Positions 36,879 through 45,193 of a stretch of DNA of 57,156 nucleotides are shown piece after piece. Below the pieces are notes generated by a model. That model made no database searches. It was not told the origin of the DNA and was given only the letters and a program-made list of their open reading frames with translations. The translations under genes and the position numbers were made by a program. Source of the stretch: Ga0077536 sp943370145 (GTDB taxonomy: Bacteria > Pseudomonadota > Gammaproteobacteria > Ga0077536); NCBI GenBank assembly GCA_943370145.1, contig CALRPY020000028.1, positions 1 to 57,156 of the forward strand, written 5' to 3'. Positions within the stretch are counted from its first letter, which is position 1. Each line of letters starts with the position of its first letter.

Positions 36879-37835
36879 GTGAGCCTGTCCACTGCCCCGA
36901 CCACCACTGCGGACGTCCGCGCGACGCTCGCTGAAATCCATGCCGGCTTCGAGGCGACCGGCTATCTCTGCAGCGACCCCATCGCGACCGCCATCTTCCT
37001 CGCAACCCGCCTCGAGAAGCCGGTGCTGATCGAAGGCCCCCCGGGTGTCGGCAAGACCGAACTCGCGCGCGCCACCGCGACCTGGCTGGGCAAGCCGCTG
37101 ATCCGGCTGCAGTGCTACGAAGGGCTCGACGAATCGAAGGCCTTGTACGAGTGGAAATACGGCAAGCAGCTGCTGTACACGCAGGTGCTGAAAGACAAGC
37201 TGGGCGACCTGATGGCGGGCGCGCGCGGGCTCGCCGAGTCGATCGCCCGCCTGCACGAGTTCGACGACACCTTTTTCAACACCGAATTCCTCGAGCCGCG
37301 TCCACTGCTCAAAGCCTTGTGGGAGCCGGCCGGCGCGGTGCTGCTGATCGACGAGATCGACAAGTCCGACCAGGAGTTCGAGGCCTTCCTGCTCGAGATG
37401 CTGCAGGACTACCAGATCTCGATTCCCGAGCTCGGCACCGTCAAGGCGACGGTGCCGCCGGTCGTGTTCCTGACCTCGAACAACACGCGCGAGCTGGGCG
37501 ATGCGCTGAAACGCCGCTGCATCCACCTGCACATCCCCTACCCCGACGCACTCCTCGAACGCCGCATCATTGCGAGCCGCGTGCCGGACCTCGCCGACAG
37601 CATGCGCCACCAGCTCGTCGCCTTCGTGCAGGGCCTGCGCGCGATGGACCTGAAGAAGACGCCGGCGATCAGTGAAACGATCGACTGGGCCCGCGCGCTG
37701 CTGCTGCTGCACGCGCAGGAGCTGGACGTCGAACTCGTGCGCACGACACTCAACCTGCTGCTGAAGTTCGAGGACGACATCACGCAGGTCGACGGCGAGC
37801 TCTACCGGCTCGTGAGCTCGGCGCGCAAGGCCTGA
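36879..37835 (+). CDS. MoxR-family AAA+ ATPase
   Basis: 318 residues from a GTG at 36879 with GGAG eight bases upstream; an ATG at 36843 lacks a good site. Walker A GPPGVGKT is at 53-60, Walker B LLIDEID at 155-161 and sensor 1 TSNNTREL follows. The C-terminal lid includes the segment after HIPYPDALLERRII. MoxR ATPases act as chaperones that mature metal-dependent enzymes, together with a VWA-domain partner, encoded 10 bases downstream. The closest arrangement known to me is CoxD/CoxE of CO dehydrogenase loci, but no such enzyme is in this window. Confidence 0.92.
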   Translation: MSLSTAPTTTADVRATLAEIHAGFEATGYLCSDPIATAIFLATRLEKPVLIEGPPGVGKTELARATATWLGKPLIRLQCYEGLDESKALYEWKYGKQLLYTQVLKDKLGDLMAGARGLAESIARLHEFDDTFFNTEFLEPRPLLKALWEPAGAVLLIDEIDKSDQEFEAFLLEMLQDYQISIPELGTVKATVPPVVFLTSNNTRELGDALKRRCIHLHIPYPDALLERRIIASRVPDLADSMRHQLVAFVQGLRAMDLKKTPAISETIDWARALLLLHAQELDVELVRTTLNLLLKFEDDITQVDGELYRLVSSARKA

Positions 37836-37845
37836 GCCCGTCGCA

Positions 37846-39225
37846 GTGAGCGAAGTCCTCGGCCATTTCCTGCAGGCGCTGCGCGCGGCCGACGTGCGCG
37901 TGTCGACCGCCGAGGGCATGGACGCCGCACTGGTGTTCGGGGCCATCGGCTTCGACGATCGCCTGCTGCTGAAGACCGCGCTGTCCCAGGTGCTCGCGAA
38001 GTCGACCGTCGACAAGGCGAGCTTCGACGAATGCTTCGAGCAGTTCTTCCGCGCCGAAGACCTGCACGGCCTGCCACCGGCCGACGACGCGGCGAACGAC
38101 GCGGCACCGGCCGACGACGTGGGGCCCGACGCGCAGCCGGCCACGCCACCCGCGGCAGCCGAGGCGGAACAGGCGCAGGACCTCCAGTCGCTGCTGGAAT
38201 CCGGCGCGCGCGCCGAGCTCCAGCTCGCACTCGCGGGCGCGGCGCGGGCCGTCGGCGTCAACGAGATCCAGCTCTTCACCCAGCGTGGCATGTACTCGCG
38301 GCGCATGCTGGAGTCGATGGGCGTGGAAAAGCTGGAACGCAGGCTCTACGCCCTGCGCGAGGCCGGTGATGAGGACGAGGCCGAACGCCTGCGCGCGCGC
38401 CTCACGGTGCTGCGCGAAGAGGTGCTGGCGCTGGTGGACCGCCAGCTGCTGTTGCTGACGGCCAACGCCGGCACCCGTCTGCGCGAGGAAATCCTGCAGA
38501 AAATGCCGCTCGCGCGCGCCGAGTTCGGCGACTTCCGCCTGATGCAGGCGCTGGTCCGCAAGCTCGCGAAACGACTGGTGTCGATGCACTCGCGGCGACG
38601 CAAGGTCGCGCAGCGCGGCGTGCTCGACGTGCGGCACACGATCCGCCGCAACATCGAGTTCGACGGCCTGCTGTTCGACGTCGTCTGGCGGCGCAGGAAG
38701 ATCGAGCGCCCGAAGGTCGTCGCCGTCTGCGACGTCTCCGGCTCGGTGGCGAACGTCGCGCGCTTCCTGCTGCTGTTCCTCTACAGCGTCGCCGAGGTGC
38801 TGCCGAAAGTGCGTTCCTTCGTGTTTTCGTCACAGCTTGCCGAGGTCACCGAACTGTTCGCCACCCACGACGTGGAGGAGGCCACGGCGCTCGCGCTGCA
38901 GCGCCACGGCTGGGGCTCGACCGACTATGGCCGCGCGTTCGCGCAACTCGTCGAGCAGGCGCTGCCGGACATCGACCATCGCACGACGGTGCTGATCCTC
39001 GGCGACGGCCGCTCCAATTACGGCTACCCGGGGCTGCGTGAGCTACGACAGGTGCACGAACGCGCCCGGCGCGTGATCTGGCTGAACCCGGAATCGCGCG
39101 CGTTCTGGACCGTCGGCGATTCGGAGATGCCGCGGCTCGCGACAGCCTGCGACCGGGTGGAGACCTGCCGCAGCCTGCGCCATCTCGAGCGCGTGGTCGG
39201 CGAGTTGATGCGCAGCGCGGTGTGA
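37846..39225 (+). CDS. VWA-domain protein, CoxE-like
   Basis: 459 residues. The N-terminal part is helical with an acidic low-complexity stretch (about 79-112). The middle is a long charged helical region. The C-terminal VWA domain carries the MIDAS motif DVSGS at 296-300, preceded by a strand ERPKVVAVC, with later conserved GDGRSNYG. It is the standard partner of the MoxR ATPase 10 bases upstream and is cytoplasmic (no signal peptide or TM). GTG start. The client enzyme is not apparent nearby. Confidence 0.9.
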   Translation: MSEVLGHFLQALRAADVRVSTAEGMDAALVFGAIGFDDRLLLKTALSQVLAKSTVDKASFDECFEQFFRAEDLHGLPPADDAANDAAPADDVGPDAQPATPPAAAEAEQAQDLQSLLESGARAELQLALAGAARAVGVNEIQLFTQRGMYSRRMLESMGVEKLERRLYALREAGDEDEAERLRARLTVLREEVLALVDRQLLLLTANAGTRLREEILQKMPLARAEFGDFRLMQALVRKLAKRLVSMHSRRRKVAQRGVLDVRHTIRRNIEFDGLLFDVVWRRRKIERPKVVAVCDVSGSVANVARFLLLFLYSVAEVLPKVRSFVFSSQLAEVTELFATHDVEEATALALQRHGWGSTDYGRAFAQLVEQALPDIDHRTTVLILGDGRSNYGYPGLRELRQVHERARRVIWLNPESRAFWTVGDSEMPRLATACDRVETCRSLRHLERVVGELMRSAV

Positions 39226-39234
39226 GCAGCGCGC

Positions 39235-39612
39235 TCACGGTTCGTCGCGCGCACCCCGCAGCGTCTCGAAGCGGGCCCGCTGCCAGGGCCAATGGCCGCT
39301 CACTTCGAGCTCGAGCACCATGCTGAGGAAGGTGCGGATGGCGACGATGAGCGCGAGCACACCAAGGTTCTGCAGGCTGGGCTCGACGGCCACCGTGCCG
39401 ATGATGTCGCCGATCACCAGCAACTCGAGCCCGAGCAGGATCGCGCGGCCGAGGTCCATGCGCAGGAACTGGTAGGCGGCCGGGAATCCGGCGCCGCCGA
39501 TCAGTCGATGGACGAACACGATGCTGGCGAGCCCGGCACCCGCCAGCAGCACGACGACGCCAACGATCTCGACCCCATGGGCGGCGCTCAACACCAGACC
39601 TTCATAGCTCAT
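39235..39612 (-). CDS. DUF1622 family membrane protein
   Basis: 125 residues from the ATG at 39612 (MSYEGLVLSAAHG). Three TM segments: VEIVGVVVLLAGAGLASIVF, the segment in RAILLGLELLVIGDIIGTVA, and NLGVLALIVAIRTFLSMVLE. The motif RMDLGRAILLGLELLVIGDI is the family signature. The function is unknown. The last codons converge on the VWA gene. A second DUF1622 gene is at 40346-40690, in the same orientation, with a divergent secreted-protein gene between them. Confidence 0.85.
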   Translation of the reverse strand: MSYEGLVLSAAHGVEIVGVVVLLAGAGLASIVFVHRLIGGAGFPAAYQFLRMDLGRAILLGLELLVIGDIIGTVAVEPSLQNLGVLALIVAIRTFLSMVLELEVSGHWPWQRARFETLRGARDEP

Positions 39613-39680
39613 GCCCTGTTCAACTCCATCGGAATGCGGTGAACTGGCCGCATACACAGTCTAGGCACGAGGACATCGCA

Positions 39681-40253
39681 GTGGAAACTCCATCCGGGAA
39701 TATCGGCAGTTGCCCCGCCGCCAGCGCCCGCCGTCAGGCGCGCGGCCGCATGCGCGCGATGCTCGTGGTCGGCCTGCTGGTCGCGGGAACCGGCGGCGCG
39801 GCGCAGACGGTCTCGCCGTCGGCAGCGGACTGGCAGGCGCTGGAAGCGAAGATGGGCGACTGCACCCGCCGCCACGGCTACGATCCGGCCGCCGCGGCGG
39901 GCATCCCGCAGCACGAACTCGGCGCCGGCGAACGCGCCTGGCGCGAGTGCGTGTACGAGGCCATCGGGGGGACGCTGATGAAGCGTTCAGAGGCGCCCGA
40001 GATGTACCAGCAACTGATCGACGCCGACCGCCGGATGACCGATGCGGTGGAGCAGGGAACGCTGACCCGCCTGGAGCGCCGACAGCGCCTCGAGGACCAC
40101 GTGCGCAACATCAAGCTGAGCGAAGAGGTCAACGAGTCGATCGCGACCGCCCAGGCCCACGAACGCGTCCGCCGCGACCTCGAACGCATGCGCCAGCAGC
40201 AGGAATTCGAACGCCTCGTCAGGCCACGCATCGTGGTGCCACTGGGCCGCTGA
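39681..40253 (+). CDS. secreted two-cysteine protein, paralogue of the 28188-28679 product
   Basis: 190 residues from the GTG at 39681 (GAGGA seven bases upstream); an internal ATG at 39750 is possible. After an Arg-rich n-region comes a signal core MLVVGLLVAGTGGAAQ. The mature part has C-T-R-R-H-G-Y, Q-H-E-L-G-A-G-E, W-R-E-C-V-Y and a long charged helix (TRLERRQRLEDHVRN). The spacing matches the 28188-28679 protein, so the two are paralogues. Function unknown. It sits between two DUF1622 genes and near the second RND locus, as the other copy sits beside the first RND locus. Confidence 0.75.
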   Translation: METPSGNIGSCPAASARRQARGRMRAMLVVGLLVAGTGGAAQTVSPSAADWQALEAKMGDCTRRHGYDPAAAAGIPQHELGAGERAWRECVYEAIGGTLMKRSEAPEMYQQLIDADRRMTDAVEQGTLTRLERRQRLEDHVRNIKLSEEVNESIATAQAHERVRRDLERMRQQQEFERLVRPRIVVPLGR

Positions 40254-40345
40254 CCAGGATCTGGCAAGGGTGTCCAGGCTGGCCCCTGCCGTGAACTCGA
40301 TGAAGGCGCGTGCCGCCTGCGGCCTGCCGGCGCGCAGGCTCTGGT

Positions 40346-40690
40346 TTACCCGGGGCGTCCTGCGCCTCGCCGGTGCCGCGCCCGTCGCCACGGCCAGCTG
40401 CCGCTGACGTCGAGTTCGAGCACGAAGCCCAGGAAGGTCCGGATGCCGACAATCGCGGCAAGCACGCCGGGATTGCCGAGGGTCGGCTCGATCGCGACCG
40501 TGCCGATGATATCCGCGATCACCAGCAGTTCGAGCCCCAGCAGGATGGCACGCCCGAGATCGGCGCGCAGGACCTGGTTGGCCGGGTCGAAGTCACCGGT
40601 GGCGCGCCGGCAGAAGGCCGCGAACGCGAGCGCCGCGCCGGCCAGCAGCGCAAGCACGCCGATCACCTCCACCACGTGGGCAGCGCGCAC
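40346..40690 (-). CDS. DUF1622 family membrane protein, N terminus disturbed by a tandem duplication
   Basis: 114 residues from the GTG at 40690. It has the same three TM segments and signature as the paralogue at 39235 (RADLGRAILLGLELLVIADI). Upstream, a 14-base perfect tandem duplication at 40694-40721 disrupts what would have been the start: the GTG at 40728 followed by L-D-Y-E-H-W matches the M-S-Y-E-G start of the paralogue, but the extra 14 bases put it out of frame. Translation could begin at the inner GTG, which loses about 6 to 8 residues before TM1. The gene is probably still usable but weakly initiated. Confidence 0.75.
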   Translation of the reverse strand: MRAAHVVEVIGVLALLAGAALAFAAFCRRATGDFDPANQVLRADLGRAILLGLELLVIADIIGTVAIEPTLGNPGVLAAIVGIRTFLGFVLELDVSGSWPWRRARHRRGAGRPG

Positions 40691-40693
40691 GAT

Positions 40694-40721
40694 CCAGTGT
40701 TCGTAGTCCAGTGTTCGTAGT
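40694..40721. repeat. 14-base perfect tandem duplication
   Basis: Two adjacent copies of CCAGTGTTCGTAGT at 40694-40707 and 40708-40721, followed by a partial CCAG. The length is not a multiple of three and it falls on the likely original start of the DUF1622 gene. Confidence 0.9.
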
Positions 40722-40756
40722 CCAGCACCCGGTCCGCGCGTCGAACAGCCGGTTGT

Positions 40757-43700
40757 TCAGGTCGTCGCCGGTGGCGGCGCCAGCCGTGCGGTCCCGTCCC
40801 TGAACAGCACCGCGTAGAACGCAGGCACCACGCCCAGGGTCAGCACCGTGCCGACACCGAGGCCGAACATCATCACGATGGTCATCGCGTACCAGAGCTC
40901 GCCCCCGAACAGGTGCAGCGGCAGCAGCCCGAGGATCGTCGTCAGCGTCGTCATGACGATGGGCCGCAGCCGGGTGGTCGCGGCGGCGACGATGGCCTCG
41001 ACGATATCGCCACGCGCGCGCCGTTCCTCATCGATCTTGTCGATCAGCACGATGCCGTTGTTGATGATGATGCCTGCCAGGGAAAACAGCCCCAGCATCG
41101 CGTTGAAATCGAGCGTGCCGCGCATGAGGTTCAGGCCCAGCGAGGTGCCGATCATGATCAGCGGGATGGTCAGCAGGATGATGGCTGTGCGACGCAGCGA
41201 GTTGAACTGCCAGATCAGGATCAGCACGATGCCGACGAGGCATTGCGGCATGTACTGGAACAGCGCGCCGTTCGCGTCCGCCGCGGCCCTGACCTCGCCG
41301 TCCGGCGCCCAGGCGTAGCCGGGCGGCAGGTCGAGGCCGTCAAGCTTCGCGCGCATCGCGTCGAGCAGCGCCTGCGCGGTCATGCCCGGATTGACGCCGG
41401 AAATCGTGATGGCGCGCTCCTGGTCGTGCCGGCGGATCACCGAAGGCTGCAGCTCGCCGGCGAGCGTCGACACCTGGACGAGCGGCACTGGCGCGCCGGC
41501 GTCGGACATCACGGTGACCTCGGACAGCTTGTCGATGGCGTCGCGGTCGGCGAGCCGCGCGCGCAGGGTGACGGGGATGGTCTTGTCCCCTTCGCGCAGG
41601 CCCGTGATGTCGGCGCCCTCGAAGGTCGCCTCCAGCGTCTGGGCGACCTGCGTCGGCGCGACGCCCGCATGGCGCGCGCGTTCCTGGTCGATCTGCACGC
41701 TCAGACCGAGCACCGGATTGGCCCAGTCGGTGCGGATGTCGCGCGTGCCTGGAATCGCCCGCAGGGCTTGCGCGACTTCACGCCCGAGGCGGTGCAGGAC
41801 CTGGATATCGCTGCCCTTGAGGCGAACCTGCAGGGTGCCTGGCGGCTCCGAGCCGAGAAACAGCAACTCCGTCCAGCCATTGGCCTCCGGCAGCTGGTCG
41901 GCGATGAAGCCTTCGACGCGCGCCCGCAGCGTCGCGACGTCCTCGCTGCTGCGCGTGTTGACGACGCCGAAGGCGACGTGCGGCGCGGGGTCCAGCGGCG
42001 CCAGCGCGAGGAAGAAGCGCGGCCCGCCGTTGCCGATGTAGAGCACGCTGCCGGTCACCTCCGGATTCGCCGCGCCGTCCGCGAGGAAGCGCGCGAGGCG
42101 CGCGGCGACGCGCGCGGTTTCCTCCTCGCTCGAGCCCGCCGGCAGTTCCAGGTTCAGGACGAACTGCGCGCGCGCCGACGGCGGCAGCAGGCCCGTAGGC
42201 ACGCGCGCCATGCCGGCGAGCGCCAGCGCGAACAAGCCGGCCATCGCCGCGAGGAACAGCCACCGGACACGCAGCACGCCGCGGAGGATGCGCGCGTAGC
42301 CTCGTGCGAACGGGCCGACCGGTGCATCGGCCATGCCGGGCTTCGCGTCCGGCATGAACCAGTAGCACAGCAGCGGGGTCACCGTGATCGACAGCAGCCA
42401 GCTCGACAGCAGGGTCAGCACGATCACCTGGCTCAGCGCGCGCAGGAATTCGCCGGTGGAATCCTGCGCGAGCATCAGCGGCAGGAAGGCAAGGATGGTC
42501 GTCAGTGACGAGGTCAGCAGCGGAATCGCGAGCGAGGCGCTCGCGTCCAGCGCGGCCTGCAGCCGCGCGGCGCCGCCGTCCATGCGCCGCTTGATGTCTT
42601 CCGCGATGACGACGCCGTTGTCGACCAGCAGGCCCAGCGCGATGATGATGGCGGCGATGGACACCCGGTGCAGCGGGATGTCCCACAGCAGCATGCCGAC
42701 CAGCGAAGCGAGGATGGTCAGCGGCACGATGGTGCCGACGATGAGCCCTGCGCGCAGGCCGAGGAACAGCAGCACGACGGCGAGCACCGTCAGCAGGGTC
42801 TGCACGAGGTTGTCGGTGGCCTCGCGGATCGACGCGGCGACGATCGGCACCTGGTCGGTGACGGTGTCCAGCGTCATGCCGACCGGCAGCGCGTCGCGCA
42901 GCGTCGCGAGCCGCGCACCCAGTTCCGCGCCGAAGGCCTTCACGTTGACGTTCTCGACCATCGACACCGCGATGATCACGGCCGGCTCACCGTTGAAGTA
43001 GACGGGGTTGCGCGCCGGTTCATCGTAGCCGCGGCGGATCGCGAGCAGATCGCGCGCGTAGACGATGCCGCCGTCGGGAATCGCGATCGGCACCTCGCCG
43101 ATGTCGCGCTCGTCGACGAAGGTGCCGCTCGGCGTCAGGGTATAACGCATGCCATCCTCGGTCTCCAGCGCGCCCGAGGGCAGGATCCTGTTCTGGTCGG
43201 CAATCGTCTGCAGCACGACGGCGGGCGACAGGCCCAGCTGATCGAGTCGCGCGCGATCGAACTCGAGCCAGACACGCTCGTTCTGCACGCCGTGGAGGTC
43301 CACCTGGCTCACCAGCGGCAGCGCCGCGATGCGATCGCGCAGCCAGCGCGCCTCGGCGCGCAGGTCGGCCATCGAGAAACCGGCGCCCCGCAGCGCCAGC
43401 GTCGTCACCGCGACGCGGCCGTAATCGTCGTTGACGAACGGCCCCACCGTGCCTTCGGGCAGGCGCGGCGCGACGTCGTCCATCTTGTTGCGCAGCTTCA
43501 TCCACAGCGGCTTCACGTCCGCGTACTGCGGCCCCATCTCGACCTTGATCCGGGCGACGCCGGTCTCGGCGACGCTTTCGATGGTCTTGACCTCGGGGAT
43601 CTGCTTGATGGCCTCTTCCAGCGGCTTGACGATCAACTGCTCCACCCGCAGGGCCGACATGCCCGCGAAGCGGGCGGTGACCAGCGCCGAGCGAATGGTG

Positions 43701-43822
43701 ATCTCGGGATCTTCCTGGCTCGGATGGAACAGGTAGGTGAAGGCGCCGCCGAAGACGGTGAGCAGGATCAGGCTCACCGTCAGGCGCGACCGTTCGATCG
43801 CGGCGCGGGTCAGGTTGCGCAC
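40757..43822 (-). CDS. RND efflux permease, second system
   Basis: 1021 residues from a GTG at 43822. TM1 (RLTVSLILLTVFGGAFTYLF) is followed by the motif PSQEDPEITIRSALVTARFAG, typical of a distinct acriflavin-resistance-like RND group. TM4 reads ALGLLVDNGVVIAEDIKRRM: the first Asp of the AcrB pair is kept and the second is Asn. The second half has VPTGLLPPSARAQFVLNLELP and ends NNGIVLIDKIDEE with C-terminal TM segments. It is less AcrB-like than the pump at 30254. It starts 4 bases after its adaptor, and no outer-membrane factor follows, so it would have to borrow a channel encoded elsewhere. Confidence 0.92.
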   Translation of the reverse strand: MRNLTRAAIERSRLTVSLILLTVFGGAFTYLFHPSQEDPEITIRSALVTARFAGMSALRVEQLIVKPLEEAIKQIPEVKTIESVAETGVARIKVEMGPQYADVKPLWMKLRNKMDDVAPRLPEGTVGPFVNDDYGRVAVTTLALRGAGFSMADLRAEARWLRDRIAALPLVSQVDLHGVQNERVWLEFDRARLDQLGLSPAVVLQTIADQNRILPSGALETEDGMRYTLTPSGTFVDERDIGEVPIAIPDGGIVYARDLLAIRRGYDEPARNPVYFNGEPAVIIAVSMVENVNVKAFGAELGARLATLRDALPVGMTLDTVTDQVPIVAASIREATDNLVQTLLTVLAVVLLFLGLRAGLIVGTIVPLTILASLVGMLLWDIPLHRVSIAAIIIALGLLVDNGVVIAEDIKRRMDGGAARLQAALDASASLAIPLLTSSLTTILAFLPLMLAQDSTGEFLRALSQVIVLTLLSSWLLSITVTPLLCYWFMPDAKPGMADAPVGPFARGYARILRGVLRVRWLFLAAMAGLFALALAGMARVPTGLLPPSARAQFVLNLELPAGSSEEETARVAARLARFLADGAANPEVTGSVLYIGNGGPRFFLALAPLDPAPHVAFGVVNTRSSEDVATLRARVEGFIADQLPEANGWTELLFLGSEPPGTLQVRLKGSDIQVLHRLGREVAQALRAIPGTRDIRTDWANPVLGLSVQIDQERARHAGVAPTQVAQTLEATFEGADITGLREGDKTIPVTLRARLADRDAIDKLSEVTVMSDAGAPVPLVQVSTLAGELQPSVIRRHDQERAITISGVNPGMTAQALLDAMRAKLDGLDLPPGYAWAPDGEVRAAADANGALFQYMPQCLVGIVLILIWQFNSLRRTAIILLTIPLIMIGTSLGLNLMRGTLDFNAMLGLFSLAGIIINNGIVLIDKIDEERRARGDIVEAIVAAATTRLRPIVMTTLTTILGLLPLHLFGGELWYAMTIVMMFGLGVGTVLTLGVVPAFYAVLFRDGTARLAPPPATT

Positions 43823-43826
43823 CGGC

Positions 43827-44939
43827 TTACTCCGGCGGCGACCAGCGACGCGCGGGCATGCCGTCGTCGAGGAACGCGACCCCGGCGACCACGACGAGAT
43901 CGCCGGGCCTCAGGCCGTCGTCGACCAGCACGCGGCTGCCATGAAGGCCGGCGATGCGCACCGTCCGCTTGTCGACGCGCTGCACCTGCTCGTCGAGCAC
44001 GTAGACCCGCGCCTCGGCGCCGACCCCCGGCGCGGTCAGGATGTTCTCGAACGCGAGCGCCGAGGTCGGGATGTCAAAGGAGGGCTGCGCCTCGGCGCCC
44101 AGGTCGAGCGCCAGCACGGCGGTCATCCCGCTGCGCGCCGCCGGCGGCGTCGCGGCGAGACGCGCCTTGACCCGAAAGGCATTGCCGCTGTCCGCCCCGG
44201 CGCCGATTTCGGCGATGGTGGCCGCGACCGTCGCGTCGCCGAGGCCGGGGACGCGCACATTCACCGGCGCACCAAGTTTCAACAGGGTCACGATCTGTTC
44301 GGGCACGAGGACTTCGGCCTCCAGGTTTTCACCCGACCCGACCTCGTAGACCGCGGCGCCCGCCGCGACCTCCTCGTACTGCTTCGCGACCAGCCGCGTG
44401 ACGACGCCCGCCCGCGCGGCGACCAGCCGGGTCTTGATCAGGCGGTCCTGGGCGATCTGGAGTTCGGTCTGTGCGACCTTGAGGTCCGCGCTGGCCGTGT
44501 CGCGCTCGCGGACGATCTGGTCGAGCGTGGCGCGGGCGACGAGGCCCCGGTCGGCGAGCGTCTTCTGGCGCGCGTAATTGTTGTCGGCCTCGGCGAGGCG
44601 GCTGCGCGCGGCGGACAAACGGGCGCGTGCGCTGGTGATTTCACGTGAGATATCGAGGTCGTCGAGCCGCGCGACCACCGCCCCCGCGGCAAAGCTCTCG
44701 CCCTCGCGTAGCGGCACGTCCACGAGCCTGCCGCTGATCGAGAAGGCGAGCCGGGTGGTCTCGGCGGGCGCCAGCACCCCGGAGAAGCTGCGAGCCCCCG
44801 CTTCGCCGGCAGGCGCCACGGCCAGTACCTTCACCGACTTCAGCGAGGGCGCGCTGGACGCCGGGGGTGGCTGGTCGCAGGCGGACAGTGCAAGGACGAT
44901 CACGCCGATCACGATGCTTCGCCCGTAGTGCTTCAACAC
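43827..44939 (-). CDS. RND periplasmic adaptor, second system
   Basis: 370 residues from the GTG at 44939, preceded by a G-rich GGGGGGGA. The open frame extends to 45173, but the upstream residues are Arg-rich and unlike a signal. The lipoprotein signal ends in IVLALSAC (Cys about 20). After a Pro/Ser-rich linker come the lipoyl halves around LAFSISGRLVDVPLREGES and ARAGVVTRLVAKQYEEV, with an alpha-hairpin between, then beta-barrel segments. Pairs with the RND permease 4 bases downstream. Confidence 0.9.
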   Translation of the reverse strand: MLKHYGRSIVIGVIVLALSACDQPPPASSAPSLKSVKVLAVAPAGEAGARSFSGVLAPAETTRLAFSISGRLVDVPLREGESFAAGAVVARLDDLDISREITSARARLSAARSRLAEADNNYARQKTLADRGLVARATLDQIVRERDTASADLKVAQTELQIAQDRLIKTRLVAARAGVVTRLVAKQYEEVAAGAAVYEVGSGENLEAEVLVPEQIVTLLKLGAPVNVRVPGLGDATVAATIAEIGAGADSGNAFRVKARLAATPPAARSGMTAVLALDLGAEAQPSFDIPTSALAFENILTAPGVGAEARVYVLDEQVQRVDKRTVRIAGLHGSRVLVDDGLRPGDLVVVAGVAFLDDGMPARRWSPPE

Positions 44940-45193
44940 ATGTCCCCCCCAGCCCACGCTTCGAATTTCCCGCCGCCGACGCCGCTGGCGGCCGAATCGT
45001 CGTGACGACCAGGCCAGCCGGCACCCTTGCATGCAGGCATTTTTGACGGCCGAGTCTGACACCCTGCTCGCGGCCCGGGCAAACGGCAGATGCTCATTCT
45101 GGGCAAAAAGCCGGCGCCAACCCTGTCTTCCATTATGCAGGCTGCGCGACAATCGCCGGATCGCCCACTTCAACCTGAAACACGGCTGCCGCG
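44940..45193. other. divergent region between RND adaptor and MltF-like genes
   Basis: 254 bases. It must drive the RND pair on the minus strand and the transglycosylase on the plus strand. No gene, clear promoter pair or strong palindrome is visible. Confidence 0.35.

Noticed and set aside
36684..38306. Extension of the SYLF protein upstream
   Set aside because: Antisense to the MoxR and VWA genes; the GAGGAG and signal peptide set the start at 36683.
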